A stretch of DNA of 64,000 nt from positions 5,215,214 through 5,279,213 of the forward strand of contig NW_022145609.1 of assembly GCF_000002235.5 (NCBI RefSeq). The letters run 5' to 3'. The position numbers and the translations under genes were made by a program. The notes beneath the pieces were generated by a model. The model did no database searches, was not told the origin of the DNA, and saw only the letters and a program-made list of their open reading frames with translations. Origin of the DNA: Strongylocentrotus purpuratus. Taxonomy: Eukaryota; Echinodermata; Echinoidea; Camarodonta; Strongylocentrotidae. How positions within the stretch are numbered: position 1 is the first letter of the stretch; each line of letters starts with the position of its first letter. Shown here in pieces: positions 45,986 through 57,541 of the stretch.

Positions 45986-46754
45986 GCCCCCATCACACCA
46001 AACTAGTTATCACTACGTTCTGGAAAATGTTGCCAAACGGACTCAAACTGTGTGTGAACGGAGTGAACGTATATTAGCAACTATTTACGATCTTTTTAAG
46101 GACTTCGTGAACGGGCTCGGACTGGCTTGGACGGGAAGAGTGGTCTAGAACTTTGAGCCTGTTCAGAATTCTCCCCGTCCTGCAATTAGACGGAGTGACA
46201 ACGTACTTAAAACGAGATGGACGTACTACGAACGGAATTGCCGTACTACAGTATGAACGGAATTGCCATATTTCGATCCTACTAGGAACGTGTTACCACG
46301 TGATGTGGTCGAGCATCTATGAGGAAGAACGCGCTGGGTTTGTATAGCCCTAGAACCAGGACGGGATTGCAAAGCACGATAGAAGCGCGTTCGAATGCAC
46401 TCAGAACAAGATGAGGACGAGTTGAACTGTCTCTGAACGGGGTGGTGGGGTAATAAACTAGTTAGAACAAGTTCCGAACTAGTAAAAATGGTTTGGACTG
46501 CTTGGAAATATCAAATTTATCCGATCTGAACTTGATATGAAACTGACTGTGGACGGGTACAGACGAGTTGGACGTATTGTGGACTGTTAATGAACGAACT
46601 AGGATCGTATTAGAGACCTTAGTCCAGTCCGAGCCTGTCCATAAAGTCCTTAAACAGGTCGCAAACAGTTGCTATTACGCTCAACTCCGTTCGCACACAA
46701 TTTGAGCCCGTTTGGCATCATTTTCGAGAACGTAGTGAGAACTAGTATGGGGGC
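45986..46754. mobile_element. MITE with inverted ends of about 150 bp, TTAA-like flank
   Basis: The left arm GCCCCCATCACACC... and right arm ...TATGGGGGC are imperfect complements over about 150 bp (CACTACGTTCT, CAAACGG, TTTAAGGACTT, GGCTCGGACTGG). TTAA precedes and TTTA follows. The interior is rich in GAACGG/GGACGG. It lies 77 bp from exon 6a of the 3' cassette and is absent from the 5' cassette. Confidence 0.7.
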
Positions 46755-46831
46755 TTTAGGATTCCACCTCTTTTAGTACTCGTCCATGAGGTTTTTATTC
46801 CCTCTTCCGTCTTTAGGTTGTAATACGTTAC

Positions 46832-46969
46832 CTGTAGAATTGGAGAGCATAACTTCGTAGCTTGAGATTGGTCCATTTCGATTACCACAATCTGGTGTCT
46901 CCCAATTAAACACAATACTGCGTTTATTGGTGGAAGTAGACTGGATATTAGTAGGGTAACCAGTAGGAC
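46832..46969 (-). CDS. FN3 gene, exon 6a of the 3' cassette
   Basis: 138 bp, first half of an FN3 domain: GYPTNIQSTSTNKRSIVFNW, then CGNRNGPISSYEVMLSNSTG. The W...P.C..RNGPI..YEV pattern is typical of FN3 domains of animal receptor tyrosine phosphatases and Tie-like kinases. Acceptor TTATTTTACAG, donor GTAACG. Same length as its partner 57404-57541. It joins exon 6b in phase. Confidence 0.85.
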
Positions 46970-47897
46970 CTGTAAAATAAAGGGGAAAGTTTCTTCTCAT
47001 TCTTTTTTTCTTAATTTTCATTTTTTACCTCATTTATATAATTTTTGTTTACTACCAGCTAATCTTCATGTTCAGTGACTTCGTAATCGTTTTCTTTATG
47101 TCCGTAACCATTCCCTCATTCATGAGCCTTTACTAAGCAAGCAGTTAACTATATCTACCTATCATTTTTCTAGTCTTCAATTTTTACCTCATCTTTATTT
47201 TTGTTTTACTATTAGCTAATCTTCATGTGCAGTGAGCTCGTATTTTTCCCCTTATATTTGTAACTGTTCAGGGTAGACGTATCCCCAGACAAATTAAATG
47301 TCTTTATGCGTGTTATATTAAGTGGAATTGCTTGTCATGTAAATCAGTACAAAATCTCGTGTTCTGTGGCGTTTCTACTGATTACGGTGCCCGGGGCAAA
47401 CAAACAAAAACGGAAAAATAAGATTTCTTTCAATTGTTGAACCATTACAAATCCATTTATACGGTTTTGCATCTGTCTTTTGTCTTATATATAACAAGAA
47501 GCTGATGATAATTATAAAATAGGGAGCAAGCAAAGGCTAAGCATTTAATTAAGTCTTGAACCATTGACAGAATACTGTATACAAAACTTTTATAGTGGGG
47601 CGCGAAAATTCAGGATCCTAAAGAAACACATTCGATGAGCCAGCGTCAAAGCTTTAGAAACTTTCGCATATAAAACCTTAATAATAAAATCAATTATAAT
47701 GCTATTTATTCTGCATAATTATATATTTTTCCATTTATTCGTTTTAGTTTTCTCTTTTGCGTCCCCCCAACTTTCTTTTGCGTTTATATTTTTCGCTCCC
47801 TTCAATAGCCGTTCGGAGCACGTCCCCCTCTGCCCCGCCGCCACCGTATATACGCCATCGCTATTACATGTTTTTAATATCATAATTGTTTATATAC

Positions 47898-48197
47898 CTC
47901 CAGCCAATGTGTCTCCACTAACATTCATAGGTACACTCTCTGCTCTCCTTATCACAGCTATGATGGAGATGCTATACGTGGCGTAATATTCCAAGTTCGA
48001 AATGTATTTAGTGACATCTGTGGAAACTGATGTGACGTTGAGTTCGTAGACCTGAGCATCTATAACAGGAACATCTTGACATGCCTTACGTGAGATGAGC
48101 TGATATGATAGTTTGTAGTAATCCACATTGCATTGAGACGGAACACTCCACGTCACTCTTAGTTGATTCCCGGTTGCATAAGCGGATGCACTTGTGA
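47898..48197 (-). CDS. FN3 gene, exon 5 of the 3' cassette
   Basis: 300 bp, a whole FN3 domain in one phase 1-1 exon: QLRVTWSVPSQCNVDYYKLSY, then KYISNLEYYATYSISIIAVI. The acceptor is ATAAATTTAG and the donor GTATAT. Its positional partner at 58069-58395 is a different FN3 sequence with only low similarity, unlike the other exon pairs. Confidence 0.8.
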
Positions 48198-48859
48198 CTA
48201 AATTTATCAAACACAAATGGAGATAAATGTATAAATGGTTAATCTTGCGAAATGCATTAAATCTCTGAAGAGCAATTTGTATTCTAGAAGGGTAACATTA
48301 CACAATCCAGTAACCATAAGCTAGAGAACCGTCTGTAAGTCGTGCAACTCCATAGAATAACATATTTTTCTGTAGTGAAAGATGAAGCTAAATTATATTT
48401 CTACCTCTGTAAACATTTAATAAATTCTTTTTAAGAGTTAGAGAATTTAAAATAATTAGATAGACAGGGTTTCCTTGATTGTAGTGAGCATAAGCATTGG
48501 AAGCCTGCCCAAAGCTTGGTTATGTATTAAATGGAGCGCCGTAAGCATCATAATGCGGTGGACAAACCGTGATACAAGAAACAACTTTTATCCGTTTTTA
48601 TTTTCATATCATTTTACCTGGACCCTTTTTTATGATAACTGTACGCTCCCTAAACAATACAGGTTCAATATTTGAACCACAGTTGATTATAACAATTATC
48701 AATACAATTATAATGCATGGCGTATTTAAATATTGAATTAAAAGAGGCTAACATATTCAGTTGAGAATCCCCGTCCCGTACTATTACTATTATTTATGAA
48801 CATTCCTAGAAAACAGGTAAAATGCAAAAAAAATATCAGTAAACATCGTAAAAACGACA

Positions 48860-49109
48860 CGGTAAGAGGACACTTTTTTTTATTTTTATTTATTTTTTTT
48901 AGTCTCGTAATTTGGAAATTCGACATTTTTTCGTTGGGGGGGGGGGGGGGTTAGGTCACCTTTTTTAGGTCAGCCATGGGCATAATTTTTTTCTTTTTTT
49001 TAAATATTTTCTTTTTTAAAAAGGTGGGTTTTAGGGGGGTTTACACACATAAAATTACCAAAGGGGGGGGGGGGTTTAACCCCAACCTACCCCCCTGTGT
49101 ACGCGCCTG
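48860..49109 (-). mobile_element. hAT-like element ending 5 nt inside a splice donor region
   Basis: Read on the minus strand it starts CAGGCGCGTACACAGGGGGG directly after GTAAG of the exon 4 donor (exon edge at 49115). It contains G- and T-runs and reaches a GGTAAGAGGACAC end near 48860. The family is shared with 32457-32644. The corresponding intron at 59286 lacks it. Confidence 0.65.
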
Positions 49110-49114
49110 CTTAC

Positions 49115-49438
49115 AAGTAACTCCTGTTACACCGATAGCATGAGACAGATTTCCACAAGTATTTGACACGTCATCATGGTTGCAGGCATAGATATTCAGT
49201 TCATACATGGTGCACGCCACAAGACCATTGAACTCTACTGAAGAGTGTGAAAAGTCATCATCCAAGTACGCCCTCCCAGCCATTCCATAACTTCTATAAC
49301 CATCCTTGTAGATTCTTGCATGGTAGTACCAGAACACTCCATTGACATTTCTACAGTTGAGAGGTTGCCAGGTGAATCCTATTCTTGTTGGAGACGTCCT
49401 TTCTGGGTTAACCCTGACATTTGTAATGTTGGACGGTG
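49115..49438 (-). CDS. FN3 gene, exon 4 of the 3' cassette
   Basis: 324 bp, phase 1-1: SNITNVRVNPERTSPTRIGF, WQPLNCRNVNG, FWYYHARIYKDG, ACTMYELNIYACNHDD. This is a cysteine-rich FN3-like domain (at least five Cys) and about 82% identical by eye to 59286-59609. Acceptor ATTCACTTCAG. The donor GTAAG is intact but runs straight into a transposon end. Confidence 0.85.
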
Positions 49439-49920
49439 CTGAAGTGAATCAGAAATATAAGAGAACGTACCTAAACCCATTAAAACTTGACGTGTTATTC
49501 GCTAAAATAGTAAGGCTAGCGTGATGGGTGAAGAAAATATACTTCGCAACCAAACTGTACAATACATAATTTGAATAAAGAAAAATCCTTGAAAATTATA
49601 TTTTAAAATCAATGCTTATGTTATAATCAGGAATCTAATACAGATTTGACTGATAAGGTGTTTGATGTAAAATTTTTGGACTACCGAAGAAATTTATATT
49701 TTCCCAATGGGTTATATTTTAAATGACCGGAAACGAAATATCTTTATTACGATCCTCGCAATCGATATCACGTGTCGAGCTTTGGACCAATAACAACTTT
49801 TTTCTGTATATTATATTCAATATTCATAATTACAAGACGGAAAGAAAAAAAATGTCACCATGTACATTTCTTGAAACTGTTATGGGGAAAGGATATTTTA
49901 CTTATTAGTTCATTACTCAC

Positions 49921-50223
49921 CTCCTGGCCTGGTATCTGAATAGTCGATCGTGGGTTCACTCTGCCCGGCACCATGTACAGCTGTAACGGTGATCTTGTAT
50001 CGCGAGTAAGGCTCCAACCCCACTAGATTATTGTATTGTGTGACGTTGGTGTTCACTTCAAACTCTGTTGGGGTGGTTTCTGGTGATTGGCAGGCAAGCT
50101 TCTGATAGAGACTGTAGCGTATGATATAGTAGTCAGCGGAGCTTGGACTAGATGACGGTTCCCAGCTTACTTCAATTTGTGTGGTTGAAGGTGACATTTG
50201 TAGGGCTTCTACACTTGCGGGTC
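49921..50223 (-). CDS. FN3 gene, exon 3 of the 3' cassette
   Basis: 303 bp, canonical FN3 domain: TTQIEVSWEP (conserved Trp), ADYYIIRYSLY, and NLVGLEPYSRYKITVTAVHG, the L.P.S.Y.I.V.A signature. NVTQ is a glycosylation sequon. Acceptor TTATTTCCAG, donor GTGAGT. Same length as 60739-61041 and about 81% identical. Confidence 0.9.
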
Positions 50224-50587
50224 CTGGAAATAAGTTTTAGATATACATGTAAACTGAAGATGTGTTTTGGGTATAACAAAATGAAGGTCTGATACGAGTA
50301 ATGATGGAATTTAGACCACATTTGACGATCATGTACTGCCGAAATTTCCTTGCATCACAGATATGTGTTCTCAAAAGTTAATGACTAAATGATGAACATT
50401 ACACTTTTAGCGTAGTGATAGTCTGTTTGTTTTATTTTATTTGATCTGTCAAGGATAAAGAGGGAGTAGAAAACAGACTAACTTGCCATAATGAATAAGC
50501 GAATACAAGGTATTTTAAATGGATTACAGCGAAAGCATTATTATTGTACAACTCAACGCAATATAAATACGAAAACAATAAGTGTAC

Positions 50588-50677
50588 GTATCAAAGACGT
50601 GCTCACTGACAATATTTCTGAACTGAGACATCCCTAACTCGTCCTTGTTTCTAAATACTGCTTTGATGTTATATGCA
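50588..50677 (-). pseudogene. FN3 gene, relic of exon 2b in the 3' cassette
   Basis: YNIKAVFRNKDELGMS matches YNINAAFRNKDELGIS of the intact exon 61378-61597. A 2-bp insertion then shifts the frame, the donor has become GTACAC, and the 5' two thirds of the exon and its partner exon 2a are missing. It marks the 5' edge of the duplicated cassette. Confidence 0.8.
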
Positions 50678-51204
50678 TATGTATATACTATAGATTTTTT
50701 TTCATTTGAATGGAAGGTTAAGTTTTAGATCTGGCGGAAGGATTTTCAATATTACATTATTGATCGCTTTCTTATCACTTGGTGATAGGATGCATCATCA
50801 TGTGTTTTGGGGGCAATGCAGTCATTCCTTGCATACACCTAACATAACATTTGATATCCCTCTGGGGTTATGGGATAACATCTACATTTATTTGAAACTA
50901 ATGTATACTTACATTTAACTTCATTCAGACATCATTTCATATAACTTATCAGCTATATAACATAGAATCAACATTAAGAACATATTGGACAAGGATATAA
51001 AAATACTGAATAGGTTGCAACCTGAAAGGAAACATAATCCTTATATAAAGGGTGACCCTGTTTTGATAATAAAAACTGAAAATATGTTCGTTACTAAACA
51101 TTATACAATACATAAATCAAGACAACAAACATACATACAAACAAACAAATAAAATATGTCTTGAATTCAAATGATCATTGCAATTTACCCAAAAGGAATT
51201 TCTT

Positions 51205-51292
51205 ATACCTACGAATTGTGACTATTTATCCGCTGTGACGACTTCGACAGAGACTACAACTAAAATACTTGTATTTTCTCGAAGTTTCACCA
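51205..51292 (-). repeat. fragment of the GCGAAGC/palindrome hAT-like MITE
   Basis: CCGCTGTGACGACTTCGA and CTTGTATTTTCTCGAAGTTTC are the inverse of 17180-17260. Confidence 0.7.
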
Positions 51293-51384
51293 GCAATCAT
51301 TACAAATCTTTTTCAATTGTCATTGTCATTATCAACCTTACTATAATATTAGCAGAAGAAAATAGGAGTTAAAAAAAAAAGACC

Positions 51385-51475
51385 GCCACTCCGGACTTCG
51401 AACCCGGGAGATTTGAGTACAAGCGCAGCGCTCTTTCCGATCACACCACACCAAGTAGTTGCATGCTTTGGTTGC
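51385..51475 (-). repeat. tRNA-like SINE head with T-run
   Basis: The minus strand shows TGTGATCGGAAAGAGCGC and the B-box-like GGGTTCGAAGTCC, followed by nine T residues (pol III terminator-like). The acceptor stem does not pair, so it is not called as a tRNA gene. Confidence 0.45.
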
Positions 51476-51546
51476 GCATTATATTTATATATTTATGAAT
51501 TCAAGGAAAATGACTACGCAGGTATAGGCAGTTCGTAGAAAAATTA

Positions 51547-51816
51547 GTGTCACACAAAAAAAAAACCGACCCATCTTGAATAAACCAGATTCTAGAAATC
51601 TAGTTTTTTTCATTTACGTCGGTGACAGACTGGTGACAGACAGGCTACGAATAATCCGGATAACTAAAATCCGGATTTTTGATGGGCCATTGCGCACGCG
51701 CCGATTAGGATTATTCGTGGCCTGTCTGTCACCAGTCTGTCACCGACGTAAATGAAAAAACTAGATTTCTAAAATCTAGTATATTTAAAATGGGTCGGGA
51801 TTTTTCTGTGTGACAC
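51547..51816. mobile_element. foldback MITE (GTGTCACACA ends)
   Basis: Arms of about 105 bp, nearly complementary (GTGTCACACA/TGTGTGACAC; TTCATTTACGTCGGTGACAG and its inverse), enclose about 60 bp. No clear target duplication. It is found only in the gap between the two cassettes. Confidence 0.75.
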
Positions 51817-52026
51817 CGCCTCATGTATACGATACGATCGACTGTGATTTTAAAACAAGCGAAATATTTCGAAGCAATAACATAATCTTCCTTTACTCGC
51901 ACATTGTCACACGCACACATAAAACCAGTACACCCCCCCCCCCCCCTGGACAGGGTTTTGGGTGCAGGAAATCTACAATTCGAGGTAGCTCCCTTACGTC
52001 TTATCTTACGACTGGAAAAACAAAAT

Positions 52027-52380
52027 TAATTAGGGTTCTAGGAAAATTACCCCTTCGACAATCCACGAAAATTACCAGAGGGACAATAACGTCCCAAGGA
52101 CTATAACCTCCGGGTAAATTATACCCCGGAAAATTGCCCTTCCCCTCCAGCCCCCCCCCCCCCCCCAAATTAAGGTTGACTTCCCCTAAACAGGGAAAGG
52201 GAGTAATTTCGGGGGTGGCTGTCCTTGGTTGTCCTTTGGGGAGGGGGTTGTCCTTAGGGGAATCTTCAGGGGTCACGGGGTGTAATTGTCCAAGGAGCTT
52301 ATTTTCCGGGGGTAATTTTTCTGGGAGTAATTTTCCGGGGGTGGTTGTCCAGAGGGTGATTTTCCTAAGACACTTAATTA
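52027..52380. mobile_element. foldback element made of GGAAAATTACCCC/GGACAATT motifs
   Basis: The left half repeats AAAATTACC and GACAAT, and the right half repeats their complements (GGGGGTAATTTTC, GGTTGTCC). The outer ends AATTAGGGTTCTAGG and CCTAAGACACTTAATT are similar inverted repeats. Confidence 0.6.
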
Positions 52381-54363
52381 CGGATCCATTTAAACAAAGA
52401 CTCTTTATGATATTTTCTTATTTGTGATGGGGGCGGGGATGAAAAAAGGGTAGGGTAGGTGCAGGGAATTGGAGACTACCAAGCTTGAATCCATCACTGT
52501 CTGTCCGTGTTGGCTCCAATATTACTATAGCGCCATTTGTTGCCTTTAACAACACTACTGCATATTACCAATTCATTTCGAAGACTACAATGTGCTCTTT
52601 CTCCGAGAAAATTGGCAAAATTCACCAAGGTAACCAATTTTGATCGTAAAATTTTGCTCTGATATAAAAACACAATTTTCACTGAATGTTGTGGTGCATG
52701 CAGATATTTAGGGGTGGCTTTTAAAAAGTAGTTTTAAAATGAAGTTGATGAAGTGTGCCAATCATCACAGAAAACTGATGGCCAGTGTATGTTGTGAATG
52801 GGTGTTGCACAGCACATTATGAATGGTGTCTGATCAGAAATGTGTGCAGGCAATGGGGGACACCAAGTCCAAGATTTATTATGATTATTATTATTCATTT
52901 ATTGGTATATAATGATCGACCAGCAGCACAAGGCTGAACAGGTCAATTTACAAAGGTACAGTGATGTAAATTATACATGTATACACGTCCAATAGTATTA
53001 CGAAACATAGTAAATAAATCTGTAACATAATGACAATACAGCATAATTATATTGCGTTCGTTTATGTACATTACGTGAAAGGATGTACTAGCAGAAGATA
53101 CACAAGAGCAGGGGGAAGTATATGGCTCATAAAAGTGAAAGTAATAAAGCGAATGGAGTAGAGAGAGAGAGAGAGGATGGGAGAAAAGGGGAGGTACAAA
53201 GAGAGAAAGGACGAGAGAGAGAGAGAGAGAGAGAGAGATAGGTAGAGAGAGAGAGAGAGAGAGCAGGGAATGGAATGATCATAATTAAATAAACATATTA
53301 TTCCTAATTACATGTAATACATTAATGAAAATTAAGAGAGTCAGATTTCGGCGAGACAACAATAATCACCATACAAGTACATGCTAGAAGAGAGAAAAGG
53401 GAAGGTTAAAAGAAAAAAAGAAGAAGAGAAGTTTGAAAAGAGGGAAAGAGGGAGAGAGAGAGAAAGAGAGAGATAGGGGTCGTTTGTTGTCAATGTCGAG
53501 TACGCCGAGGACAGTCAATGACCCGATGCTGGTTGGTTAATTGTCCATGTACAAAAATATTTTGGGCCACATTGTTTTAAAATCGTTTCAAAATTACAAT
53601 AAGTTCATTGGCTGCATATATCTCTTTCAAAAAGTGTTTGAACTAACCATAACAATCCATTTTCATTCAAATTGTATTTAAAATGTCTTGATTTGTAACT
53701 GTCCCTTATCACCTGCACATGAAGGTAATGAGAGACCTTTGATGCTGACGTCATTAAGCATTGTTATCTTATTAATCAGTTACATCATGCCCACAATTTT
53801 GAAGAAGAAGTTACCGAAGAGAATACAAAACTTTTTGTATGTGTAACATTTTTCATGTTTATGTAAATTATGAAAATGTACTTAAGGGTCTCCGATTCCC
53901 TGCACCTACCCTAAGTAGTTTAACAACAAAACAAATTAAGGGATTGTACAAGTAAGTTCATAACATATTTTGAGAAATATCATGCACGTCAGTATGATAC
54001 AAATCATATAAGCTGGGCAAAGGCGTTGGGAAATCAAGTTTTTGGGGATAAAAACGGAAATTAATAGGAAAAAAATATATAAGGCAATTGATAAATAGTG
54101 AGGCAATGACGTCACAAACTGATAACCAAATTGGCAATTATTTTGTGTAGTGTTTTATAAAGTTCCATTGTTTTTCATACTTAACACAAAATCATAACTT
54201 CCTTAGTAGTTATCCGATTTTACCTTATTTGTTTTGCTCTGTTTCTCTTGTTTTGCATCTATTAAAAGCAAATTATTTTTAGAATTGATTTAGACTTTAA
54301 CAACGAACTGTATTTTATAAAAGATATAATTTTCGTCACTACACAAATAGATTTTGTTCATCG
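52381..54363. other. spacer between FN3 cassettes: simple repeats and LINE tail
   Basis: A minus-strand LINE 3'-end-like piece (about 52880-52990, CAATAAATGAATAATAATAATC on the minus strand) is followed by GA-rich microsatellites (53160-53270 and 53440-53475). No exon of the FN3 gene was recognised in this 2 kb. Confidence 0.5.
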
Positions 54364-54367
54364 TTAA

Positions 54368-54750
54368 AGATAAACTTGAGTTCTGGTAAAAAAAAGAAAA
54401 TGAATTCTCACAGAAACTAACGAAACTTACACTGAATGTTCAAGATTACAAATAAATGTCATGTGCCAAACAATTTTGGAAGAAAATGTATACTGGCTGA
54501 GTAATGAGCATAGAAAGATAAGGAAATCAGAGTAGTACTAGCCCCGACACCATATGTGTTGTCCCATATACATCTTTCTGTGTAAGTGATTGTTACTTTA
54601 CCAAGACTCTGCCAAATTTATGATGATTTTGATGACTCCAGAACCTTGCATTACACCCCATTACTTACATGCTATATGATCAACTTTTCTGATCCATTCC
54701 ACACCTTTTCTTTAACAATGCAATCGCATTACCAGAACTCAAGTTTATCT
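54368..54750. mobile_element. TTAA-flanked MITE with 20-bp ends
   Basis: AGATAAACTTGAGTTCTGGTAA and its exact inverse bound 383 bp, with TTAA at 54364-54367 and 54751-54754. It ends 37 bp from exon 6b of the 5' cassette and is absent from the 3' cassette. Confidence 0.85.
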
Positions 54751-54786
54751 TTAACAAAACTAGAAGACGTGCGTTTTGAGACCTAC

Positions 54787-54939
54787 TTGCTTCATTTGTC
54801 TGTGCCCAAATCGGTAGACTATACACCCCTGCTAGTTCATAGTTCCAAGCTCTGATACTAATGCTGTAATTCGAATAGGAGATGAGGTCAGAGATCTCAT
54901 GCGGAGGTCCTGACACATTACCATGATAAACCACGTCTC
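54787..54939 (-). CDS. FN3 gene, exon 6b of the 5' cassette
   Basis: 153 bp, second half of an FN3 domain: GDVVYHGNVSGPPHEI, SNYSISIRAWNYELAGVY, PIWAQTNEA. With exon 6a it makes 97 codons. The acceptor TTTCATTTCCAG precedes it and the donor GTAGGT is weak. The frame stays open to the donor, unlike its copy at 44616-44777. Confidence 0.85.
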
Positions 54940-55326
54940 CTGGAAATGAAAAACAGGGATAATGATATAGGGTGGTATTCTCATAAGTTAAGCCGGGACT
55001 AAGTCCAGACTAAACAAGAATTTTAGTTCACACTTCTATGGAATGCTAAGTGTCATTTTCCTCCTTCAATATTCATGACAAAGATAATGTACCAAAGACT
55101 TTGTTGAAATTCAGTTCATACTCATATTATCTTTTTCTTCCCATTTCATAGCAATTTAAATTTTTTAGACACTTTTCATTGCAGGATTAAAATAATCTGT
55201 ACAGGGTAAATGGATTGCAACAGGCACTCCATAAAAGTGTGGACTAACTTAGTACGTCCTAACTTAGTACGCGCTATCGGAATACACTGAATGGCTTTTT
55301 ATTAAGTGCTCATATCCATCTCACAA

Positions 55327-55442
55327 TATGGACTTTTAGATTTGCGTGGACTGATACGTGTGACGTTCATTCAAGGCAGTGCATTAAAAGGACGTCGATC
55401 GTAGCAATCCACATTGTCTTCGTGCAAATCTAAAAGTCCCTA
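55327..55442. mobile_element. small palindromic MITE in intron, 5' cassette
   Basis: Orthologue of 44867-44982, with a few substitutions. Confidence 0.75.
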
Positions 55443-55479
55443 ATGACGCTCATGGACCCTACATATTATTACTATACTT

Positions 55480-55612
55480 ATACCCGAGCCGCCAAAGTAA
55501 CTAGCACTGAAGCATATCAGGTACCCATTGACAATTGAGTGGAGAGTGGCAAATGTTGGGATTTAAACCCCATACCTTGTGTTCTCCAGTCCGGAGACTT
55601 GTTCATTAGACA
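55480..55612 (-). repeat. tRNA-derived SINE relic, 5' cassette
   Basis: GAGCCGCCAAAGTAACTAGCA and the tRNA-like part match 44990-45172. The B box is decayed (GGGATTTAAACCCC). Confidence 0.6.
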
Positions 55613-55799
55613 CCTTTACAAGACATTAAAGAGAAGGTTGAGTTCTGGGAAGAGGTAAACAATAATTTGTGAGCGTTATCATTGTTATTATGCAAGGATG
55701 GAAGAACATCAGATCAAACATGTTCCCTGAAAAGCGTGGCTCTTCAAATGCTTTCATATTCTAATATGACATGAAACATCGTAAAAATCGGAGGGTAGG

Positions 55800-56020
55800 T
55801 TTTTTTCGCCATGTGCTCGTGTAGTCCCATATACATCATTCTGTGTACAGTGCTTGTAACTTTGCCAAGATTTGGCCAAATTTCTTATCATTTTGATGAT
55901 TCCAGAACCTTGCAATACACACGAATACTTATATACTAGATGATCAACCTTTTCTGATAGATTCCACACCGTTTCTTTCACAATGCAATCACATGACCAG
56001 AACTCAACTTTATCTTTGAG
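55800..56020 (-). repeat. partial copy of the AGATAAACTTGAG MITE family
   Basis: TCCCATATACATCATTCTGTG and CCAGAACTCAACTTTATC match 54368-54750. Confidence 0.65.
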
Positions 56021-56331
56021 CGTAAATTCTTCTTTTAGAGTATAAAGCTAGAAGCTCGAGAAGACTTAGCTAGGCTACATGTTTTAACTTAACACTAGAT
56101 ATTCCTCGGGGATATTTTTCATAAGAAAAGCTCAAAATTGAATGACTCCGCGGAATGGAACAATTTATGGTTAGCTTTAATTTGAAAATGTTGCTCAGAT
56201 TGTTCTGCATGTATGGTTGATGGACTAAATCAAAAGAATCATCATCATCATGCAAGACCATAACAACAATTACATCTTATTTGTCTTTGCCGGTCGTGAT
56301 CCTTTGATTAATGCTTGAATTTGGACTAGGA

Positions 56332-56580
56332 GGCGAGTTGGCTCAGTCGGTAAAGCGTCTGCCTGTTGAATCAAAGATCGTGGGTTCGAACCAACCCAGG
56401 TGGATAACTGGAGAATGCGTTCTGTGTTATCTTGCCCCTCCCCTGTTTCATAGACGCAGGGTATGTATGTTGAAAATTCGTATACGAGTAGGGGGAAACC
56501 ACCAATCAGTTTTACCGGGAGGAGAGACCCGAGGGTTACAATGGTTTTTCTTACTATTTTTTACCCTCACTGACAAATAA
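56332..56580 (+). repeat. tRNA-derived SINE, second family
   Basis: Head GAGTTGGCTCAGTCGGTAAA with B box GGTTCGAACC, then a body with CTTGCCCCTCCCCTGTTTC. It is present only in the 5' cassette intron; the matching place at about 45435 is uninterrupted, so it inserted after the duplication. Confidence 0.7.
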
Positions 56581-57403
56581 TCTCTCCAGTTTACAGCAAT
56601 ACTTCAGCATCGACCAGAATTCATTATTGCACAAAATTCTGCGTTCAGAAAATCCTTAGAGATATTTATATTATATTGACTGGGCTTGAGGGGTATACAC
56701 TAAGAACATGACGAATGCATATTCACCTGTTGTGGGTGAGGGTAGAATGAGGAACTGTATATTTTGTCTTCTTTCTTTGTTCGTCGTGTTCATAGTGATA
56801 TCAGAAATATTGACCAAGCTAAGATCACATTGTCCCGAGTCGAAGACGAGGGCAATATCGTCTTAGCGCGGTCAATATTTCTGATATACCCTGAAATAAG
56901 CCCTGTCAATATAATTATTATTACAAGACATGTTTTTAACAAATGATATAAAACTTTAGTATCAGACATGATTTTTACTTACGTCTGTTTGCCGGTCCAA
57001 CTGATTTCAGGTTAATCAGTCAGGTATGTAATTGTGACGTAACAATGATTGTTACCGCGCGTACACTTTAACGCCTACACAATACTGCGCGTATGCACTT
57101 TAATAAAAGCGCATTGACAGGAAAGAGTGGAATATGGCGGGATATTGCCCTTTGGTTTAGTACAGTGGTCTTAGGGGAAAACCCGAAAGAGGGCAATATG
57201 GCAAATATTGCCCGCTCCTGTTTCATATTCGGAGCAGCGTGCAAAATACGACTTTTTATTAAGCTGCTAAAATACCTTTATGGGCGTATGGGTAATAATA
57301 AAAAATACAGAGGGCATAATCATTTAATGTTTTAAAATGGCATAATATTATTATGCAATATGAGCTATCCACTTATTCGTTCCCTCTTTTCTCTTTAGGT
57401 TAC

Positions 57404-57541
57404 CTGCAGAATTGAAGAACATAACTTCGTAGCTCGAGATTGGTCCATTCCGATAACCACATTCTGGTTTCTCCCAAGTGAAGATAATATTGCGCATCCT
57501 GGTGATAGTTGGCTGAATATTGGTTGGAGGACCGGCAGGAT
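57404..57541 (-). CDS. FN3 gene, exon 6a of the 5' cassette
   Basis: 138 bp, first half of an FN3 domain: GPPTNIQPTITRMRNIIFTW, then CGYRNGPISSYEVMFFNSAG. Acceptor TTATTTTACAG, donor GTAACC. About two thirds of residues equal those of 46832-46969. Confidence 0.85.

Noticed and set aside
46153-46347. 64-aa plus-strand frame and neighbours at 45870-46148
   Set aside because: They lie within the inverted-repeat MITE at 45986-46754 and show no protein motif.
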